From positions 186,001 through 250,000 of the forward strand of contig NZ_CP194041.2 of NCBI RefSeq assembly GCF_050870875.2: 64,000 nucleotides of DNA, in the 5' to 3' direction. This stretch comes from Agarivorans sp050870875. GTDB lineage: Bacteria > Pseudomonadota > Gammaproteobacteria > Enterobacterales > Celerinatantimonadaceae. Below are positions 33,548 to 44,500 of the stretch, one piece after another. Within the stretch, counting starts at the first letter, position 1, and the number at the start of each line of letters is the position of its first letter. The position numbers and the translations under genes are program-made. The notes beneath the pieces were generated by a model. That model made no database searches. It was not told the origin of the DNA and worked only from the letters and a program-made list of their open reading frames with translations.

Positions 33548-34915
33548 ATGGATAATAAACTGGATTGGTCAGCTTTTGCAGAGCAAGGCATGGGTGATGC
33601 CTATGCTGGAATCCCTAAGCAGGGTGGCGACTTTGCTAAAGCGGTGGCGGTTTGCATTGGCAGCGGTCATTGTGAGCGTAATCAACGTGGTGTGATGTGT
33701 CCTAGTTTTCGGATCACTCAGGATCCAGAGCAGTCTCCTGGAGGGAGAGTTCGGCTACTTAAGCAATATTTGAATCGTGATCTGGCTTGTGAACCAGAGC
33801 CTCAGTTAATGGCCGCTTTAGATCAATCGATGGATAGTTGCGTGGCGTGTAAGGGCTGCAAGCGCGAGTGTGAGAGTAACCTCGACATGGCACAAATCAA
33901 GGCCGAATATCTGGCTCAAAAGTTGGTGCAACAGCCGTTGTCGCGGCGCGATTGGTTATTTGCGCATCTGCCCCAGTTGCTCTATCGGCATCGGTGGTTG
34001 GGAAAGTTGATTGGTTTGCGTAATCGGGCTGCTTATCTTGCGAAACTTAGCGATCATTGGCTGGGTATTAGCGCGCGTATCGCCTTGCCTGAGCTGGCGA
34101 CTCGACGCTTTGCTCCAGAAAAACGAGTTTACTATCCCTATCAGTCATTGAGCGACCGACCTCCGCGTTCGGTGGTGTTATGGATTGACCCTTTTACTGC
34201 ATTATTTCACCCCAAACAGGCTGATGACGCTTTGCACGTATTGCGTAGCGCCGGTTATGTGGTGTGGCTGGTTCATCCGGAGTCGCAAGCCGATAGGGTT
34301 TTGGATTCGGGTCGAACTTTGTTCAGTAAAGGCTTGATTGATAGCGCTCGTCAACAGGCCAGCTACTTGCTGGAAGCACTGGCGGTCCATGTGCATTTTG
34401 AGCGCCCGATTATTGGTTTAGAGCCCTCATCGCTACTGATGTTACGGGATGAATTCTTAACACTTGGTTTGGGGGAGGCGGCTGAAAAAACCGCTAAAAA
34501 AGCGCTGCTTTTTGAAGAGTTTTTAGCTCGCGAAAGTCAGATGGCTGATTTCGCCTTAAAGCTGGTTGCTGAACCGCAATCAAAGCCGCTGCTGGTGCAT
34601 GGTCACTGTCATCAAAAGGCGGTCGGCGCTATGAAATCGATGCGTCGAGTATTGCGCTTAGTCGCAGGCCTACAGTTTAAGATGATCGATTCCACTTGCT
34701 GCGGTATGGCAGGTACCTTTGGCTTAGAGTCGGAACACATCGATCAGGCTCATGCCATGGCTGCGCAAGGTCTGCTTCCTGCACTGGCCCAGCAAACCGA
34801 GGCGACGATTATCAGTAATGGCTTTGGCTGTGCTTATCAAATAGAACAACTCAGTGGACGTAAACCACTGCATTTGGCCAGCTTCTTAGCGAGTCTAATT
34901 AAAAGGCCTCGCTGA
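33548..34915 (+). CDS. Iron-sulfur oxidoreductase (stand-alone C-terminal half of a YdiJ-like protein)
   Basis: This 455-residue soluble protein has two iron-sulfur motifs: CIGSGHCERNQRGVMCPSF near residue 36 and CVACKGCKRECESN near residue 98. Two CCG-type segments follow (HGHCHQKA and DSTCCGMAGTFG near the C-terminus). This is the layout of the C-terminal half of YdiJ-type FAD-linked 2-hydroxyacid dehydrogenases, but no FAD domain is encoded here. The second motif has Glu where Pro is usual (ECES). It may partner with a separate FAD subunit elsewhere. The Shine-Dalgarno is weak. Confidence 0.75.
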   Translation: MDNKLDWSAFAEQGMGDAYAGIPKQGGDFAKAVAVCIGSGHCERNQRGVMCPSFRITQDPEQSPGGRVRLLKQYLNRDLACEPEPQLMAALDQSMDSCVACKGCKRECESNLDMAQIKAEYLAQKLVQQPLSRRDWLFAHLPQLLYRHRWLGKLIGLRNRAAYLAKLSDHWLGISARIALPELATRRFAPEKRVYYPYQSLSDRPPRSVVLWIDPFTALFHPKQADDALHVLRSAGYVVWLVHPESQADRVLDSGRTLFSKGLIDSARQQASYLLEALAVHVHFERPIIGLEPSSLLMLRDEFLTLGLGEAAEKTAKKALLFEEFLARESQMADFALKLVAEPQSKPLLVHGHCHQKAVGAMKSMRRVLRLVAGLQFKMIDSTCCGMAGTFGLESEHIDQAHAMAAQGLLPALAQQTEATIISNGFGCAYQIEQLSGRKPLHLASFLASLIKRPR

Positions 34916-35202
34916 GGTTTGGCCATTGCATAATAGAGAGTGCTGTTTGTATTAAATTTTCGCTGGAGACAAAAATAGTTAATTGAAGTCTGAGGTATAG
35001 CATTTGGTTCGTTAAGCAAATGGGGTGTAACCAAACGTAAATCGCTTTGAGCGGATGGCTGGTGATTGATTATTTAGCGCTGCCATGGTTCAACTCGATG
35101 ACACATGGCCAGCTTTACCTCAATAAATAACATAGGGCTGAAAAAGCACTCAAGCGAAACCCGCCCCTCGGTGAGGATTGGCTGCCATAGTGCTACTTCC
35201 AA

Positions 35203-35391
35203 CTATTGCTTTTTGGGTTTACTTTTTAACATTTCAAGAATGTTTTTCTTGGCCGCGCCTTTAATCGCTTCGTTTTCTTGGATCTGTTGGCAAGCGGCTT
35301 TTGTCCCTGAAGCCGGGTTACAATCGGCATATGCAGTTGAGCTGCCACAACAAATGGTAAATACGCACAAAATTAAAGATATTTTTTTCAT
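35203..35391 (-). CDS. Small exported protein of unknown function
   Basis: This 62-residue product has a clear signal peptide (MKKISLILCVFTICCG...AYA). It leaves a mature peptide of about 40 residues with two cysteines (DCNPASG...AACQQ) and a lysine-rich tail. GGAG lies eight bases before the ATG and overlaps the stop of the preceding GH13 gene, 12 bases away, so they form an operon. I do not recognise the family. It may be a small periplasmic companion of the amylase-like enzyme. Confidence 0.7.
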   Translation of the reverse strand: MKKISLILCVFTICCGSSTAYADCNPASGTKAACQQIQENEAIKGAAKKNILEMLKSKPKKQ

Positions 35392-35403
35392 TGATAGACT
35401 CCA

Positions 35404-38400
35404 TTAGTGAATATTGTTTAAGGCGGTCATTGCTTCTTCTTGGGTTTCAAAGTATTGCTGTAATTGGTCGATATACCAGATTTCCGAGCCTTGTGTATTG
35501 TCGCCGGAATCCAATATTTGAATGTCCCATTGCTGCTTATTTGGCAAATAGTAATGAACGATGAATTTATTCGATTCTTCGATGACTAAGGTCGGGAGGC
35601 TGGGGTTTGATGCATTGAGGGTAAAGTTGTAGGTACCGGTTTGCTTAATTTGGGTTTTAATATTCTCGCTATCAGAACCATTGTATAAGGTTTTTTCCTG
35701 AGCGAGTTGCAGCGTATGATTTCCGGTAGGCTGAGTTCCAATGTTGACCGCTGCGCTCCAATTGTTGTCGGAAACTTTAAACTCGTAATTTCCCTGTTTT
35801 AGGAATAACAGACCACGGTAAATAAGGTCTCCTCCGTAATTTAAGGGAATGGTTGTCTCCCAAGCATTCATGCTGCCGCGAACAAAAACCTTTTTGTTAA
35901 GGGGACCATAATCAATACTTTTATTTTGTTGTGTCATCACGGCAATCGTAGGACCACCATTTTGGTAGTTAAATCGGATGCTGTAATTGGCTGCGGCCGG
36001 AATATCCAGTACTAAAGACTGGAAATTATTAATTGGCGTTCGAACATTTGGCTTCAGTTGGATTGCGCTCGAGTGCTCGGAGGATAATGGATTTGAATGT
36101 TCGCCCATCTGATACAAGCCTGGTTTTAATGTGGAGAAGTTTAATTGGTAGAAGTTGTCCCCCATATAGCGAAGACTCTTGGCGCCTTGATCATGCCAAA
36201 GATCACTGTATAGCTGAATTGTCTGCCCGAATGGTCCTGGATCAGGCAGTAGTAAATGGAACTTAATGTCATCATAGGCAAAGTAGTAAAAGTTATATAA
36301 CTGGCGCTTATCTATTGAACTAAATATATTCTCCGATACTTCTGAATTCGATAAACCTTGTTCTGCGAAAGGAAGTCCTACGTTCATTTTGGTCCAACTC
36401 TGGTCGGCAAATTTGAATTCTATGGTTCCTTTATCAAGCATTTTGCTCACCGAATACTGTCCATTGCCTTGGTTTATCATTTCATCGGCTAAACCCCATC
36501 CGTTCATGGACCCCCTTAGGAAGAAAGTTAAGTCAGTAAACTGGCTTGTAGGATCCGCTGAAAACTTGAGGCTTTGCGGCTTATTGTTGCTCGTTTGTTT
36601 GTGCTGAGAAATGTCGCCATTATTGTCGATGAAGAGCGTCGCCTTAAGACTGCCGTCAGGATCCTCTGTCGAATACTGAAGTAATTGTGAACGATTAATA
36701 AAGATTGGCCGATCGAACCTGAATTGATGATGGTTGCGAGTGGCAGGGAACAAGCCGATAGTTTTGACGTTGTCATGCCAAACGTAGTGGGCCCCCTGCT
36801 TTGCATTAGCCTTTTCGGTCGCGAGTTGTCCATGATCATCAATGATAAACAGTGAGTCACGTGCATTGCCGTTTTGGTAGTACAGAGTAATTGGAGAAGG
36901 TAAGCGACTATCAACCAGATTGGATGTGCTCACTTCTATTTCTCGGTTGTTGAGTTCGGCGATCGCTTTGAATGTGACTTGAGCACCGTTGTTGGTATGC
37001 GATGCATCCCAGAACAAGCGATAAGGTGGTGCGGTATCAGTGCCGATAAAATGAAACCCATCACCGGTATTTACATAAAAACGAACGGCACTGCTTTGTA
37101 GGGGGGTGGTGAGGCCATCCAGGCTGACTTTGAGCTGAACTTGACCACTGAGAACTTTAGTTTTAATAGGGGTGTCAAACTTTACTGTTGCGGTGTTGGG
37201 GGCCGAAGGGACGGTTTGCTCGGCCTTATATACGGCGAAGCTGAGCCCTGGTAGATGTAAGTTCAGTTTCCCGTTCTGGTCTGGCTTCATGGCTTCATTC
37301 AGCTTGCTATTTGTCAGTAGTAATTGGTAACTGGGACGGCTTACTGGCAGTGAGACTTGTTTCTCTGTTGTGGCGGAATTAAATACGATGAGATAATCGA
37401 TACTCTCTTGTTTTAACACTCGAGAGAAGGCGTAAATACCGGGACCATCACTATCGTGATACAAGGGATACATTGCTCCACGTCGTAGCGCGGGTTCATT
37501 TTTATATAACTGGGCGTACGCTCGAATACTTTTAAATAGCGGATGGTTATAATCAAAGTTTGAGTCTGCGGCGGTCTTGTTGGTGCCAAGTAGTGGGGTT
37601 GTGGCATAGCTTTGAGTCTTGGTTTTGAACATATCGACACGTGACTCTTTATCAGGCCCTGTGCCAACAAAACCCTGTTCATCGCCGTAATATAGGGTTG
37701 GTATCCCTCGAGCAAAAAACATAAAGGCATTGGCGACTTCTACTCGCTTGAGTTGCTCTTGCGCTGAGATGCCCTTGTTTTCTAAGCCAACAAAATATGC
37801 AAATCGGCCAATGTCGTGGTTTCCAATGAAATTCGCCAAGGTATTGGTTTGGGTATTTGGCGTGATATAGAAGTCATCATTCAAAAATAGTGAGTCAAGT
37901 TGTTCCGGCGATTCATGCTTTGAAAACACACTGCGAATGGTACCTTGGATACCAAAATCGAGTAAAGAGGGGAAATGCCCGGCTTTTAAATACTTGCTAC
38001 GACCCGCTGCACTGTAATCAAAAGCTTCGCCAAAAATAAAAAAGTTGGGTTTACCCAGTTGTTTGGCGTATGACTGGATCTCATTATTCCAGGTTTGCCA
38101 AAATTCGATTTCGATATTTTTAACCGTATCGACTCGAAATCCATCGATATTGAAGTTCTTCATCCAAAACTTTGTGATATCAATCAGTCCGTTGATCACT
38201 TCTGGTTTGCTGGTATTTAAGTCATCGCCACCATTGAAATCCCCAAGCAGAGCGCTTTCACCAGCGTGATTAGTATCACCATAGTTGTGGTAATTACTGA
38301 TATCGTTTAGCCAGGCTGGGTGTTTGATAGATTTGTATGGCTCAGGTAGAAAGGGGGTATAAGGGTGGGCGGAATCTGGCCCGCGATATGTGCAGTCGTA

Positions 38401-39000
38401 ATAATTTACTTGTGTATTGCCATGGTTTATTACAAAAGGCGGATTTGCAAATGCTCCTTGTTCATCATGACATTCTCGAAACTTGATGGCATCAAACGTA
38501 TGGTTGAGTACCAGGTCTAGATATATTTTAATCCCTCTTGCGTGAGCATTTTCAATCAGTGATTTGAGCTCGGCATTCGTACCTAAATGAGGGTCTACAT
38601 TGAGATAGTCTTCGACCCAATAGCCGTGATAGGAGGCTGATTCAACTAAGTCTGAGTTAACTCTGATAGTGTGGTTTTTGAACACAGGACTCAACCACAG
38701 CGCAGTAACGCCTAAATTTTCTAGATAATCTAAATGCTCACTCAGTCCTTGGAGGTCACCGCCATGGTAGTAGTCTTCGTTGCTTGGATCAAAACCATGT
38801 TCGCTGCGAGAACCTTTAATATAAGCGTTATCGTTATCTGGATTTCCATTTGCAAAGCGGTCTAGTAGAACAAAGTAGATAAACTCATCTTCAGGCGATC
38901 TATTGGGGTCCGAAATATCTTTATAGATATTATTGTTTGCAATAGATAATGGGCTCATAAAAATTAGCAGCGCTATGCTTGCAAAATATCCTATTTTCAT
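35404..39000 (-). CDS. Exported multidomain GH13 (alpha-amylase family) protein A
   Basis: This 1198-residue protein has a signal peptide (to about residue 21). The GH13 barrel has the four family regions: DLVLNH (162-167), GFRVDTV (nucleophile Asp 291), FGEAF (acid/base Glu 325) and GNHD (Asp 396). An all-beta C-domain and an Ig-like domain (about 600-700) follow. Then come two starch-binding-like modules containing RGSMNGW and RGSMNAW, and a last module of about 55 residues (YYLP...W...EIWYI...EEAMTAL). It hydrolyses or rearranges alpha-glucosidic bonds outside the cytoplasm; exact specificity is unknown. It is divergent from the GT-C gene and paralogous to 41555-45154. Confidence 0.88.
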   Translation of the reverse strand: MKIGYFASIALLIFMSPLSIANNNIYKDISDPNRSPEDEFIYFVLLDRFANGNPDNDNAYIKGSRSEHGFDPSNEDYYHGGDLQGLSEHLDYLENLGVTALWLSPVFKNHTIRVNSDLVESASYHGYWVEDYLNVDPHLGTNAELKSLIENAHARGIKIYLDLVLNHTFDAIKFRECHDEQGAFANPPFVINHGNTQVNYYDCTYRGPDSAHPYTPFLPEPYKSIKHPAWLNDISNYHNYGDTNHAGESALLGDFNGGDDLNTSKPEVINGLIDITKFWMKNFNIDGFRVDTVKNIEIEFWQTWNNEIQSYAKQLGKPNFFIFGEAFDYSAAGRSKYLKAGHFPSLLDFGIQGTIRSVFSKHESPEQLDSLFLNDDFYITPNTQTNTLANFIGNHDIGRFAYFVGLENKGISAQEQLKRVEVANAFMFFARGIPTLYYGDEQGFVGTGPDKESRVDMFKTKTQSYATTPLLGTNKTAADSNFDYNHPLFKSIRAYAQLYKNEPALRRGAMYPLYHDSDGPGIYAFSRVLKQESIDYLIVFNSATTEKQVSLPVSRPSYQLLLTNSKLNEAMKPDQNGKLNLHLPGLSFAVYKAEQTVPSAPNTATVKFDTPIKTKVLSGQVQLKVSLDGLTTPLQSSAVRFYVNTGDGFHFIGTDTAPPYRLFWDASHTNNGAQVTFKAIAELNNREIEVSTSNLVDSRLPSPITLYYQNGNARDSLFIIDDHGQLATEKANAKQGAHYVWHDNVKTIGLFPATRNHHQFRFDRPIFINRSQLLQYSTEDPDGSLKATLFIDNNGDISQHKQTSNNKPQSLKFSADPTSQFTDLTFFLRGSMNGWGLADEMINQGNGQYSVSKMLDKGTIEFKFADQSWTKMNVGLPFAEQGLSNSEVSENIFSSIDKRQLYNFYYFAYDDIKFHLLLPDPGPFGQTIQLYSDLWHDQGAKSLRYMGDNFYQLNFSTLKPGLYQMGEHSNPLSSEHSSAIQLKPNVRTPINNFQSLVLDIPAAANYSIRFNYQNGGPTIAVMTQQNKSIDYGPLNKKVFVRGSMNAWETTIPLNYGGDLIYRGLLFLKQGNYEFKVSDNNWSAAVNIGTQPTGNHTLQLAQEKTLYNGSDSENIKTQIKQTGTYNFTLNASNPSLPTLVIEESNKFIVHYYLPNKQQWDIQILDSGDNTQGSEIWYIDQLQQYFETQEEAMTALNNIH
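35407..35571 (-). other. Shared C-terminal module, copy in GH13 protein A
   Basis: The last ~55 residues start FIVHYYLPNKQQW and contain SEIWYI and EEAMTAL. The same module ends GH13 protein B (44981-45151) and the GT-C protein (41325-41486). Conserved positions are an aromatic-rich strand, W, G, WY, F, EA and L. Confidence 0.85.
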
Positions 39001-39443
39001 TGTTTCTTATCTATCCCTGTCGTCGATCTCAAATCCATTTTCACCAGTATTTAATATATAAATATATAACTAGAGGTGTGATTCTTTCTTAGTGATATTC
39101 ATATTATATGAGTATCACTAATGTATTTATTTGGTTTATGTTACTGGTGACGGATTCTAAGTTAACTTTGATTTAGTGTCTACGTCATTATTAATAATAA
39201 AGTCAGGAAATCGTTTTCATGTTTATTTTGTACTTTGATAAAGCGTTTTCAACGCTATTTTATTTTTTATTCTTGTGTATTTATTAATTTCATCTGTAAT
39301 AAGTTTGTTATTTTGCTATTGTTTTTATTGTTATTTGCAACCTGCGTTGATTTATTTGTCTGTGTTTAGTTAGTTTTTATTTATGGATGCCATTCTCGAA
39401 TGGTTTATGAATGCTTATCTTAAATTCGAAAAGGTTCGGTTAT
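39001..39443. other. Divergent promoter region between GH13 A and GT-C
   Basis: About 440 very AT-rich bases with long T-runs and no gene. It must carry promoters for both the minus-strand GH13 gene and the plus-strand GT-C gene, so the two directions may be co-regulated. I could not select specific promoter elements with confidence. Confidence 0.5.
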
Positions 39444-41489
39444 ATGCGCGGCTTTAGATTACGGTTTTGGGCCGGTGCTTTTTTTTTAGCATTGCTATCT
39501 GGAAGTTTACTTTTTGATGCTTATATTTTGTTGAAAGATGGGATGTTAGCGCTTGCCTACCCCTATGAGCTTGATTATGGGGAAGGGCCAATTTTGTCTC
39601 AGACTATTTTACTGGGGCAGGGGCTTAATATTTATCATGACTTTTCGCAAGCTCCCTATACGGTGGCCAACTACCCTCCTGTTTTTCATTACTTTTCTCT
39701 TGCGCTCACTCCGTTCGTTGGGTCGTTTTTACAAGCGGGACGGCTGGTGTCATTTATGAGTACCTGGGGTGCTGCGGCGGTCATCGCCTGTTGTGTATTC
39801 AGTTTGTCGAATAATCTAGATATTTCTAAAAAAACACGGCTATTTGTCGCGATGCTGAGTGGGGCTGCATTTCTAGGATTGGACTACGTATATATGTGGG
39901 CCGCGCTGATGCGGGTAGACATGCTCGCGTTGCTATTAACGCTCTGTGGATTGGCTTGGTTTATCTGGCGTTATCCAAAACAAGATGGGCTTTGGGGGGC
40001 TATCTTGTGGTTTTGTTTGGCTGCATTTACTAAGCAATCGACTTTAGCCGCACCGATGGCTGTTGCTCTTTACCTTCTGTTGAAATCGCGCCAAGACGGA
40101 TTCCGTTTTAGCATCGCTATAGGAATTTTAGGCGCGAGTGGTTTGGCTCTCCTGGTATGGAACAGCGAGGGGGGAGCATGGCAAAATTTAGTGATTGCGA
40201 ACAAAAATAATTTTTATTGGTCGGATGTCGCTAAGTATCTCGGGCTAATGGTTCGAGACAATTGGCTATATTTAGTCGCGAGTTTGTTGTTGTTAACATT
40301 TTGGTTATATCGAGCACTGAGAAGTCAGCTCGACCCGCGTATTTTACTGATAATCATCTACCTTGGGATTGCATTTTTAACCGCGCTTTCAATTGGTAAA
40401 GTGGGTTCTAATTTTAACTATTACATTGAGTTTCTTGCGCTTGCTTGCATTGCCTTTGGACTGGTTCTGCTGATTATCATTCGCCAATCGCAGCTGATTG
40501 CCTCTAAGGCTGGTTTAGTCGTGATGCTGATGTTCGCTGTCGCGGTCACAACTTTTCATAGTTTGAAATATCACGGTCAATTCAAAGCAAGTTATAGAAG
40601 TCTTAAAGTGGCAATGGGGGAGCGAAATATTCGAAATGAAGTGGCGCATCAACAGCAGTTAGATCGAGTCGTTGATTGGCTTCGTAGTCGCACTGGAGAG
40701 GTAATATCTGAGGACATGACCTTGCTCTCGGTTGCAGGCCAGCCCTTAAGTTTTCAACCGTTTATTATGACGCAATTAGCAGGGCAAGGCCTATGGGATC
40801 CTTCACCAGTTGTCGAATCGTTACTCGATCGTCGTTATGCGGGGGCGGTTTTATTGTTTGACCTCGATAACGTGCCAGCTTACGCCAAAGCGAGGTTTAG
40901 TTCAGACATACTCAATGCCTTGAAGAGTCGTTATCAATTACGTGAGACCTTTGCGCAATATCACCTTTACGAGCCTCTTAGTGTTTCAGTTCCGCAACAT
41001 TTTATTTTTTATAGCCGCGCTACCAAACCTGCATTGGGGCCCTTGAAAAAACCGTTGTTATTAGCCGGTCTGCATGACTGGAATCAAGCTTCGCGGATGG
41101 ATTATCAGGGGGATAATTGCTACGCAATGGTGTTGTCATTAACCCTAGGACATTACGACTTTCAGTTTAAAGATATACAAACCTCAGACATCCGTTTGGC
41201 ATCCAGCCAATTGCGTCAACAGGGTAAAAAATTGAGTTTTGACATCCCAGTTGCTGGGGTTTACACGCTGTTACTTGAGGTAGCTGATGATGCTGCGTTT
41301 ACCTTGTCACTTGAACCCAGTCATCACCTTATTTTGAACTATTTCGAAGTTGATCACTGGGAGCGAGAATTGGTCCCCTTGGATCGAGAGACCACGGGGA
41401 TGCAGGTGTGGTACTTGGCTCCTTTTCAGCAAACTTTTTTTAGTGAGAAAGAGGCGCTGGAGTTTTTGCGCCTTCACTCAAGAGCTTAA
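39444..41489 (+). CDS. GT-C membrane glycosyltransferase with C-terminal carbohydrate-binding-like modules
   Basis: ATG 39444 has AAGG nine bases upstream and is preferred over ATG 39411. The 681-residue protein has about ten to eleven hydrophobic segments in the first ~380 residues. The first outside loop holds acidic residues (ELDYGEG), as in GT-C transferases that use polyprenyl-phosphate sugars. A soluble part follows. The final ~150 residues are homologous to the ends of both neighbouring GH13 proteins: a GLHDW (RGSMNGW-like) beta module and the terminal module with WERELV, VWYL and EKEALEFL. I infer that it transfers a lipid-linked pentose or hexose in the periplasm while binding the same glycan as the amylases. 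Acceptor and donor are unknown. Confidence 0.78.
   Translation: MRGFRLRFWAGAFFLALLSGSLLFDAYILLKDGMLALAYPYELDYGEGPILSQTILLGQGLNIYHDFSQAPYTVANYPPVFHYFSLALTPFVGSFLQAGRLVSFMSTWGAAAVIACCVFSLSNNLDISKKTRLFVAMLSGAAFLGLDYVYMWAALMRVDMLALLLTLCGLAWFIWRYPKQDGLWGAILWFCLAAFTKQSTLAAPMAVALYLLLKSRQDGFRFSIAIGILGASGLALLVWNSEGGAWQNLVIANKNNFYWSDVAKYLGLMVRDNWLYLVASLLLLTFWLYRALRSQLDPRILLIIIYLGIAFLTALSIGKVGSNFNYYIEFLALACIAFGLVLLIIIRQSQLIASKAGLVVMLMFAVAVTTFHSLKYHGQFKASYRSLKVAMGERNIRNEVAHQQQLDRVVDWLRSRTGEVISEDMTLLSVAGQPLSFQPFIMTQLAGQGLWDPSPVVESLLDRRYAGAVLLFDLDNVPAYAKARFSSDILNALKSRYQLRETFAQYHLYEPLSVSVPQHFIFYSRATKPALGPLKKPLLLAGLHDWNQASRMDYQGDNCYAMVLSLTLGHYDFQFKDIQTSDIRLASSQLRQQGKKLSFDIPVAGVYTLLLEVADDAAFTLSLEPSHHLILNYFEVDHWERELVPLDRETTGMQVWYLAPFQQTFFSEKEALEFLRLHSRA
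41325..41486 (+). other. Shared C-terminal module, copy in GT-C protein
   Basis: The last 54 residues, starting HLILNYFEVDHWERE, align with the ends of both GH13 proteins (W, G-x(3)-WY, F, EKEALEFL). This places one module on a membrane glycosyltransferase and on exported glycosidases. Confidence 0.82.
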
Positions 41490-41554
41490 CAAGCTAAGCG
41501 AGGCCGGTAGTGTCCGGCCGAATGGAATACGTTTAGTTAATAAGGACAACATTT

Positions 41555-44500
41555 ATGCAAATTGATGCTCGGCGAAGGTTATGCCTGAACGGTTTGATGT
41601 TATTCACGCTATTGGTGTTATGTCGCGCCAATGCGGACGTTTATGATCCGCGAAATATGAATGAACGAAAAATGGAAGATGAAGTGGTCTACTTTGTACT
41701 TCCCGATCGATTTTATAACGGCGACCAAGATAATGATCTCGGAGGTCTCGAGGGGACGATCTACCAACATAGCTTTAATCCGTCCGACACCGGTTATTAC
41801 CATGGTGGAGATCTAAAGGGCTTACAACAAAAACTCGATTATATTCAACAGTTAGGCATTACCGCGATCTGGATGTCGCCAGTGCTTAAAAATCTGCCTT
41901 TACAGGTGGGGCCCGATGGCACAGAGTCTGCCGCTTATCATGGTTATTGGACCATTGACTTTACCCAGATCGATCCACACTTTGGGAGCAATCAAGATCT
42001 TCAGCACTTTGTTGATGAAGCGCATCGCCGAGGGATCAAAGTACTATTTGATGTTATTACCAATCACACCGCTGACATCATCAAGTTTCGAGAGTGTCAT
42101 AATGCTCAAGGTCAATTCTTGACGAAGCAAACGGTTTGTCCTTATCGCTCTCTCGAAGAAAGTCAAACATCACCCTATACCCCTTTTGTGCCAGAAGCTT
42201 TTGCCAATATTAAAAAACCCACTTGGTTGAACGATATCAGTGTTTATCACAATCAAGGTGATACGACTTTTGCCGGTGAAGATGCCTTGAATGGTGATTT
42301 TGAAGGGATGGATGACCTTAATACCGAAGACCCGCGGGTCGTCAAGGGCATGGTGGAAATATTTAAGCACTGGATTGATGCTGGGATCGATGGCTTTCGT
42401 ATCGATACGGTGCGCAATGTCAATATTGGCTTTTGGCGTGAGTGGGCGCCGCAAATTTTGGATTACGCGAAGCAAAAGGGAAAGCCAAACTTTTTTATGT
42501 TCGGGGAAGTTTACGATTACAGCGTCGAAAATCGCAGCGAGTACATGACCGTCGGTAATTTGCCTTCGGTATTCGATTTTAGTTTTCAAGGTGTGGTTCG
42601 TTCCGTTATTTCGAATGGTCAAGCGAACGAAGCGATGCATTATCTATTTTCTTCTGACGATTATTATATTGGTGCTAAATCGAGTGCAGGCACCCTAGTC
42701 AATTTTGTCGGTAACCATGATATGGGCCGGTTTGCTTATTTCCTGCGTAAGGACTTACCTGAAGCTTCTGAAGCCGAATTGATTAAACGTTTTAAGTTGG
42801 CCCATGCTTTCATGTTTTTCGCGCGTGGTGTTCCTGTGATTTATTACGGAGATGAACAGGGTTTTGTCGGTGACGGAGAGGATCGGGATGCGCGCGAAGA
42901 TATGTTAGCCAGTCAAACCGAGTCTTTTAATGACAACGATCTGTTGGCCACAGATGCCACGACTGCAGAAGCCAATTTCGATCGACAGCATCCTTTGTAC
43001 TTAAGTCTGAAAAAATACATTGATGTATTTAAGTCAGAGACCGCGTTACGCCGAGGCAAGCAGTTCGAGCGCTATTATGACGATAACGATGAAAGTGCTG
43101 GCATATATGCCTTTTCACGGGTGATCCCTGAAGAAGGCTTGGATTATTTAGTGGTCTTTAATACCGCCAATCAAGCTAAGCAAGTGAGCTTGGATGCGAC
43201 GGGCCAGAGCTATCGGTTAGTCTATCAAGAGGATCCCGCAGAGCTAACGCGGCAACAAAATAATCAAGTTGAAGTAAGTTTGGCTCCACTTAGTTTTGCT
43301 ATCTGGAAGTCGCAGACTGCTCTCGAAGCGGTGGATTTATCAGAGGCGGCACTCTCATTTACTGGGGTCAATAGAGGGGATGTGATTAGTGCCCGCAGTC
43401 GTATAGAGGTGACGGTTGACGGATTGAAACCAGCGGCAGTTGATTTGGCTAAAATTGAGTTTTCATATCACGAAAAAGGGAGCACAGAAGAAATTCAATT
43501 AGGAGCTGATTGGTCAGCACCTTACAGGATTTTTTGGACGCCTACTGGCATTGACGATGGGACTCAAGTCGAGTTGACCGCTACTTTGGTGAATACCCAG
43601 GGTCTGCAACTCAGTCAGTCGATTGATTTAGTGGTTGATCGACGGATCCCTGACGAAATCTCCTTGCACTACCAAAATGGCAATCGTCGCACTCAGGCAT
43701 TTGCGATTAGCGACCAAGGGGCATTTCGCGGACCACTTGCGGTGGAACAGAACCAGATCCAACTACCGTGGGGCGATAATGATGCGGCACAATTTGTGGT
43801 GTTTGAGTCTTTCGATGTCAAAACCGGGCGCTATCAGTTTGACCGACCGTTTTTGGTTGAGCGCTCTCATTTAGTACAAGGAAGCCACCAACTCAAAGAT
43901 GGCGGTCTTAAATCCGATATTTTTGTGAATAATCTGCAACAGTTGACTAAACAAGAGCATGCGGTTGATCAAGCCTTACCCCCGACCTTGACACATATGG
44001 TCGACCCGCTTGAACAACCTTTTTTCTTGCGAGGTTCGATGAACGGATGGGCGGCCGTTGACCAAATGCTTAAGCAAGCCGACGGCTCCTATGCAGCCAC
44101 TAGACTGGTTAAAATGGGAGGCAGTGAATTCAAGTTTTCTGACGCTAATTGGACGGCGTTCAATTTGGGAGGGGCGTATGGAAAACTTGGTTTAGTGCAG
44201 AGTGATAACCCAGCAAATCTTAACGACATCTTTGTTCGTGATGAGCTCTTTGAGTTTCGTTTGTTCACCATGTCTGATGAGCAAGGGCTGGTGTATCGCT
44301 TTCATCATTTGCAGCCAGTACCTGGGCCTTTGGCGAAACCTGTGGCCTTAGAATACCTACCGAAACATTGGAAAATTAAAGGCGATTTACGTTTTGCTTA
44401 TCTTGATAAAAATAAATATCAGTTGAAAGTTCGTATTGAGCAAGCGGGGACTTATGCACTAAAAATGGATGGCATAGCCGTATCAGACAATAAAAATATT

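Noticed and set aside
42170..42640. 156-codon minus-strand frame inside GH13 protein B
   Set aside because: It is antisense to the conserved GH13 catalytic region; a shadow of its codon pattern.
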